A stretch of DNA of 9,737 nucleotides, from positions 1 through 9,737 of the forward strand of contig DAOVIU010000016.1 of NCBI GenBank assembly GCA_030673585.1, in the 5' to 3' direction. Source of the DNA: Pseudomonadota bacterium (GTDB lineage: Bacteria > Desulfobacterota > BSN033 > G020346125). Both the position numbers and the translations under genes were made by a program. Below are positions 6,390 through 9,737 of the stretch, piece by piece (position 1 is the stretch's first letter; the number at the start of each line of letters is the position of its first letter). Below the pieces are notes generated by a model, which saw only the letters and a program-made list of their open reading frames with translations, did no database searches and was not told where the DNA came from.

Positions 6390-7985
6390 TCATCCAAGAT
6401 CAAATCCTTCCGGAACATTTTCCCCTGAAACCGGAAAGGACACGCAAAAGGTACTTCCTCCTGAGGAGGAACAATCCTCGGCTCGTCGGCAGTGGGGGCA
6501 TGCTGAGATCTTCCCCCAACAAAGATCCCGGTCCGTGGGGAGATGGATGCATCGTCGGCTGGTAACCGAGAGGCCAAAGCCGAACCGCTGACCATAAACC
6601 TTCATCCGAAACAGGTCCAGCCCCTTCCCCCCTGCATCGAAGTCATAAGGGCTTTTGGAGGAATAGAGGTCGGTCTCCTGCGTGGGGAAGAAGCCCTCGA
6701 ATATATGCCTTTGATTCTCATCGGAGATCCCAATGCCCGAATCCTGAACCTGAAGCAGGACCTCTTGCTCTCCTCGTTCCATTAAGATCCGTACCGTCCC
6801 CCCATCGGGCGTGTTCTCTATCGCGTTCTTCAGGAGGCCCTCCATGACTACCTCGAGAATCCCCTGATCTATGGATACCAAAAGATCCTTTTCCCCTTCC
6901 ACCAAAAGATGGATATCTCGATGGTTGGCTTTCCGCCCCACTTTTTCCAGAATCCGCTGGACAAAGGGAAATAAACGGACTTGCTCCCGGGAAGGAGGTC
7001 TGTCTGGAAGAAGCTGGGCCATCCGCTCCTTCAGGGAATTCCAATGGGCTCTCAGGTCAGGGGGTATTCCCCCTGCATCTTCCAGTCGTCGCCAAAGCCA
7101 ATCCAGCTCTATATGGAGAGGAGCCTCCTGCAGTTCGTGGTACGCCCGGAGGATCGTATCGGTCTCTTGCTGGATCTCAATGAGGCGATTCAGGTGCTTT
7201 TCCAACGTCTCAAACAATCCCTTCCAGTCGCCCCGTTGTTTTGAGGTCTGGAACCTTCGCTGGAGGAGGCGAATGGTCCCTTGGATCACGGACAGTGGCG
7301 TCCTGAGCTCATGGGAAAGGTGGTGAAGGGCCCTGTCTTTAGCTTTGTTGAGTTGCCTGAACTCCTCCCGCGATCTTTCCAGTGCTTCGAAGCGGGCCTT
7401 TTGGAGCTGCGCCATCTCGATGAAGACCGAGGCGTGATTCCCGAAGGTCTGGAGAAAGGTCTCGTCCTCCTCGGTGAAAACCCGGTCCTTCTTGTTGAGG
7501 AGCTGAATGACTCCCAGGGTCTCCCCCGCCCGATTATAGATCGGCATGCAGAGCACGCTCCGGGTGCGATACCCTGTGCGCGCGTCCACCTTTTTGTTGA
7601 ACCGTGGGTCCTTGTACGCATCCTCCAGGTTGATGGTCTGCCCGGTCTGAAAGCAGGCCCCCGCAAGGCCAACATCGGAGGGAATGCAAATCACATGACC
7701 CTCCAACTCCATGGCCACAGTGGACCAGAGCTCGTCGGTATTCGGGTCATAAAGGAAGAGGCTACAACGATCCGCTTCCATGACCTCAGCGGCCTTTTGG
7801 GCAATCTTCAGGAGCGTCCCATCGATGTCCAGATCCAGACCAATGATCTGGCCGAGCTCCAGCAGGGACTTGAGCTTGCGCTTGCTTTCGCGCACGGACC
7901 GTTCCCAGCCCTTTTTGGCAGCCCTGCGGATGGATTTCCTCCGGTCGTGGGGACTACGGTTGGAATTGGAGGTCTTTACGGACAT
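6390..7985 (-). CDS. Cytoplasmic GAF-domain sensor histidine kinase with Cys-rich insertion in the ATPase domain
   Basis: 531 aa with no membrane segment. The N-terminus (1-40) is very basic. Residues about 50-190 form a GAF domain, which normally binds a small ligand; NKKDRVFTEEDE (164-175) fits the N-K-Xn-F-X3-D-E signature of cyclic-nucleotide-binding GAFs. A helical linker leads to the H-box HHLSHELRTP with H225 as phosphoacceptor. The interval from H225 to the N-box (N387 in GLLKNAIENTP) is about 160 residues, longer than usual, with an extra helical segment around 283-345. G1 is QDSGIGI (414-420) and G2 is GGKGLDLF (452-459). Before the last strand comes an insertion with six cysteines (479, 489, 496, 499, 505, 514), including CPHC. 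The ATG has only a weak upstream GGGCGGGAAAG. It is the first gene of the three-gene signalling operon. The signal it senses cannot be read from the sequence. Confidence 0.92.
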   Translation of the reverse strand: MSVKTSNSNRSPHDRRKSIRRAAKKGWERSVRESKRKLKSLLELGQIIGLDLDIDGTLLKIAQKAAEVMEADRCSLFLYDPNTDELWSTVAMELEGHVICIPSDVGLAGACFQTGQTINLEDAYKDPRFNKKVDARTGYRTRSVLCMPIYNRAGETLGVIQLLNKKDRVFTEEDETFLQTFGNHASVFIEMAQLQKARFEALERSREEFRQLNKAKDRALHHLSHELRTPLSVIQGTIRLLQRRFQTSKQRGDWKGLFETLEKHLNRLIEIQQETDTILRAYHELQEAPLHIELDWLWRRLEDAGGIPPDLRAHWNSLKERMAQLLPDRPPSREQVRLFPFVQRILEKVGRKANHRDIHLLVEGEKDLLVSIDQGILEVVMEGLLKNAIENTPDGGTVRILMERGEQEVLLQVQDSGIGISDENQRHIFEGFFPTQETDLYSSKSPYDFDAGGKGLDLFRMKVYGQRFGFGLSVTSRRCIHLPTDRDLCWGKISACPHCRRAEDCSSSGGSTFCVSFPVSGENVPEGFDLG

Positions 7986-8003
7986 GACTTTCCCGCCCTA
8001 TAT

Positions 8004-8020
8004 GTAACCGTAAGGGTTAC
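8004..8020. repeat. Inverted repeat GTAACC-5-GGTTAC before the GAF kinase gene
   Basis: GTAACC (8004-8009) and GGTTAC (8015-8020) are perfect complements around a 5-base spacer, 19 bases from the kinase ATG. Downstream of a TATAAC on the minus strand (8037-8032), it would fall just after the start of transcription, a typical repressor position. It may also be a small RNA hairpin in the leader, or chance. Confidence 0.3.
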
Positions 8021-8112
8021 TCATGGACGGAGTTATATGGCTGCGTACACACAGGGAGCAGTTACTCGCGTGTGGAGGGATATTCCGATTCCGCACGAGG
8101 GCATACGAAACC

Positions 8113-8141
8113 TGGTTAGCATGCTTTCGGGTAGTTGTCAA
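8113..8141 (-). promoter_or_regulatory. Candidate promoter for the signalling operon
   Basis: On the minus strand a perfect TTGACA (8141-8136) is followed after 17 bases by TAACCA (8118-8113), with TGC before it as an extended -10. The -10 hexamer itself is poor. A better -10-like TATAAC lies nearer the gene (8037-8032) but lacks a -35. Either or neither may be used. Confidence 0.25.
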
Positions 8142-8267
8142 GAAGGGCAATGACGGGGAATTTCCCTTCGCAATGGCAATCTCCCCACAGGCCTCCCTGT
8201 GAAACTCCGCCGCCCAGGAAGTAATGCCCGTGCTCCATAATGGTGATTTTCGGAAAGGGAAACATCC

Positions 8268-8297
8268 TTGATTTTCCGCCCCAGGATCTGTTTTAAT
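8268..8297 (+). promoter_or_regulatory. Candidate sigma70-type promoter for the S9 peptidase gene
   Basis: TTGATT (8268-8273), an 18-base spacer and TTTAAT (8292-8297); the hexamers match consensus at 4 and 5 of 6 positions. Transcription would begin near 8304, about 70 bases before the ATG. Confidence 0.35.
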
Positions 8298-8364
8298 GGG
8301 CTGGGAGGTCTCAGCTAGGCCTATTACGGCAAGAAGTCTGGGAAAACCCAATGCGGATCAGCAT

Positions 8365-8370
8365 AGGAGG
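8365..8370 (+). promoter_or_regulatory. Shine-Dalgarno AGGAGG of the S9 peptidase gene
   Basis: A perfect AGGAGG ending four bases before the ATG at 8375, with TATC between them. It decides the start of this gene against the out-of-frame ATG at 8296. Confidence 0.8.
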
Positions 8371-8374
8371 TATC

Positions 8375-9737
8375 ATGTCTTCACCCAAAAAACGCCGCAT
8401 CACTGCCGAGGATTTGTACCGAATTCGACTCATCTCTTCCTGTTCGCTTTCGCCGGATGGGAGACATGTCGTTTTTTGCCTGCGGCATGTGGACAGAAAA
8501 AACGAGAGGAAATACTCAAACCTATGGATTGTACCCACCGATGGTGGGCGTGCCCGGCAATTTACCCATGGCGATCAACAAGATAGCCAACCCAAATGGT
8601 CCCCCGATGGCAGTGAAATCGCCTTCATTTCCAATCGACGAGATGAAAAACAGCCACAGATCTACATCATTCCCTTCTGCGGCGGGGAGGCACGACAGTT
8701 GACCAATGTAAAGGGAACCATTGGAGACTTCGAGTGGTCTGCCGATGGCAAACAGTTAGCCTTTCCCCTTCGCAAAAAGGATAGGGTGGACATCGAACGG
8801 GAGAAAGACGAGCAAAAGAAGAAATTAGGGGAAATTTCACGTCATATTACCCGCGTCTTTTTCAAAGAGGACGAATTGGGATTTTTGCCAAGGGAACGCT
8901 GGCATATATGGAAGATCGACCCAAGGACTGGCCGAGCAACACAGCTAACGGACGGCGCCATCTATGATGAGTATGGGCCCTGCTGGTCACCGGACGGCAG
9001 GGAAATCGCCTTCTGTTCCAACCGCAGCCAAGACCCCGATCTCGATCCGGAGGCCATTGATTTGTTCGTCATGGGGGCAGGAGGTGGGGATCTCAGGAAA
9101 ATCCAAACCCCCCCGGGTCCAAAGGACAGCCCGCGTTTTTCCCCAGATGGAAAGTGGCTGGCTTATTATGGGCGCGAGGGAAAAGGCCAGTGGTGGAAGC
9201 AGACCCGCCTGTGGGTCATCCCAGCTGATGGAAGTGAAAGGGCAGAGAATTTGACGGCGCAGTTTGATTTTAACGTCTCCAGTTGGACGATCAACGACAT
9301 GGGGGGAAGCCCTCCCATGATGCCGCCCACCTGGTCAAACGACGGAAAAAGGCTCTATTTCCAAGTAGCACACCATGGCAATACCGTGCTCAAATCGATC
9401 TCGTTGAACGGCGATGGGAGGAGTCTCGAAACGGTGATTGGAGACAAGGGGGTTGTGGGGTCTTTCAACTTCAGCAAGGACGGGGGAAAACTCGCCTATT
9501 TCCATGCTAATATGGCCGACCCGGGCCAGATTTTGATCCGGGACATGGAAACCGAACAATCGCGGAAATTGACACGGGTTAACGAGAATATCCTCCGGGC
9601 CCTGGATTTGGGAAAGGTGGAAGAAGTATGGTTCAAGGGCAAGTCGAAGAACGACATTCATGGTTGGATTCTCAAACCTCCCGGCTTCGATGAAAGGAGG
9701 AAATACCCCTCCATTTTAGAAATTCACGGTGGCCCCC
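8375..9737 (+). CDS. S9-family serine peptidase (acylaminoacyl-peptidase / prolyl oligopeptidase type), 3' truncated by the window
   Basis: 454 codons are visible and the frame is still open at the window edge. Such enzymes cleave short peptides or remove N-terminal acyl-amino acids, with a beta-propeller gating an alpha/beta-hydrolase domain. The visible part is the propeller, shown by repeated xWSPDGxxIAF-type blades: LSPDGRHVVF (about 25-34), WSPDGSEIAF (75-84), WSADGKQLAF (121-130), WSPDGREIAF (204-213), FSPDGKWLAY (255-264), WSNDGKRLYF (320-329) and FSKDGGKLAY (366-375). A charged lysine/glutamate stretch (134-150) lies in one loop. The hydrolase domain begins around 415, and HGGP at 451-454 is the oxyanion-hole motif. 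The catalytic Ser, Asp and His lie beyond the window. No signal peptide is present (N-terminus MSSPKKRRIT), so it is cytoplasmic. The start is fixed by AGGAGG at 8365. The substrate cannot be predicted. Confidence 0.93.
   Translation, partial: MSSPKKRRITAEDLYRIRLISSCSLSPDGRHVVFCLRHVDRKNERKYSNLWIVPTDGGRARQFTHGDQQDSQPKWSPDGSEIAFISNRRDEKQPQIYIIPFCGGEARQLTNVKGTIGDFEWSADGKQLAFPLRKKDRVDIEREKDEQKKKLGEISRHITRVFFKEDELGFLPRERWHIWKIDPRTGRATQLTDGAIYDEYGPCWSPDGREIAFCSNRSQDPDLDPEAIDLFVMGAGGGDLRKIQTPPGPKDSPRFSPDGKWLAYYGREGKGQWWKQTRLWVIPADGSERAENLTAQFDFNVSSWTINDMGGSPPMMPPTWSNDGKRLYFQVAHHGNTVLKSISLNGDGRSLETVIGDKGVVGSFNFSKDGGKLAYFHANMADPGQILIRDMETEQSRKLTRVNENILRALDLGKVEEVWFKGKSKNDIHGWILKPPGFDERRKYPSILEIHGGP

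Larger units (their letters stand above)
7986..8374. other. Divergent intergenic region between the GAF kinase and S9 peptidase genes
   Basis: 389 bases without a credible gene. It holds an inverted repeat near the kinase start (8004-8020), a TATAAC (minus strand, 8037-8032) and a perfect TTGACA (minus strand, 8141-8136) on the kinase side, a promoter candidate on the peptidase side (8268-8297), the small palindrome GGGAATTTCCC (8156-8166) flanked by two GCAATG copies (8147, 8170), and the peptidase Shine-Dalgarno. Confidence 0.6.

Noticed and set aside
7281..8153. Long + strand open frame (290 codons) opposite the GAF kinase gene
   Set aside because: It is antisense to a kinase with clear GAF, H-box, N, G1 and G2 motifs, shows no recognisable domain, and has no matching ribosome-binding site. 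It is a codon-bias shadow.
8147..8175. GCAATG direct repeats flanking GGGAATTTCCC as an activator site
   Set aside because: The motifs are short and can occur by chance, there is no second instance, and overlapping alternative pairings (GAAGGG/CCCTTC) weaken the case.
8296..8586. + strand frame starting at the ATG 8296
   Set aside because: It is out of frame with the S9 peptidase, whose ATG at 8375 has AGGAGG and a clear propeller sequence.

Overview
The window is an ordinary-looking bacterial chromosome segment of moderate-to-high G+C. It carries nine protein genes and no RNA genes, mobile elements, CRISPR arrays or phage genes that I can see. Gene content suggests a deltaproteobacterial-type (Desulfobacterota-like) anaerobe. 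It has a PurL without a fused glutaminase, a radical SAM protein with an uncharacterised N-terminal region, a TIGR04076-type small protein, and soluble histidine kinases paired with an output-less response regulator. The taxon is inferred from the style of the proteins, not demonstrated.

Left part (2-5043, all + strand): the 3' end of purL; a 187-base gap with a promoter candidate; a radical SAM protein (1317-2642); a small TIGR04076-family protein (2758-3081) with its own -10 box and a strong Shine-Dalgarno; a 224-base gap with a stem-loop and a good sigma70-type promoter; an exported, unusually short secretin-like protein (3309-4154); and NudC, an NAD(H) pyrophosphatase (4183-5043). These genes look metabolically unrelated and at least three promoter candidates separate them, so they are probably not one functional operon. 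The secretin-like gene and nudC, 28 bases apart, could share a transcript.

Middle part (5045-7985, all - strand): a three-gene signalling operon, transcribed right to left. It holds a cytoplasmic GAF-domain histidine kinase with a cysteine-rich insertion in its ATPase domain, a second histidine kinase with no sensor domain, and a response regulator with a receiver domain plus a short aromatic/charged tail but no DNA-binding domain. The last two overlap by ATGA. This operon converges on nudC with one base between the stop codons, and a 9-bp inverted repeat spans both gene ends.

Right part (7986-9737): a 389-base divergent intergenic region with candidate promoters for both sides and a small inverted repeat, then the 5' part of a cytoplasmic S9-family (acylaminoacyl-/prolyl-oligopeptidase type) serine peptidase. 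It runs off the window just as its alpha/beta-hydrolase domain begins.

I found no clear defence, secretion or biosynthetic system. The most unusual items are the two-kinase cassette (Cys-rich kinase insertion, NKFDE-type GAF signature, output-less regulator), the stand-alone minimal secretin-like protein with a promoter predicting a leaderless mRNA, and the radical SAM protein of unknown role.
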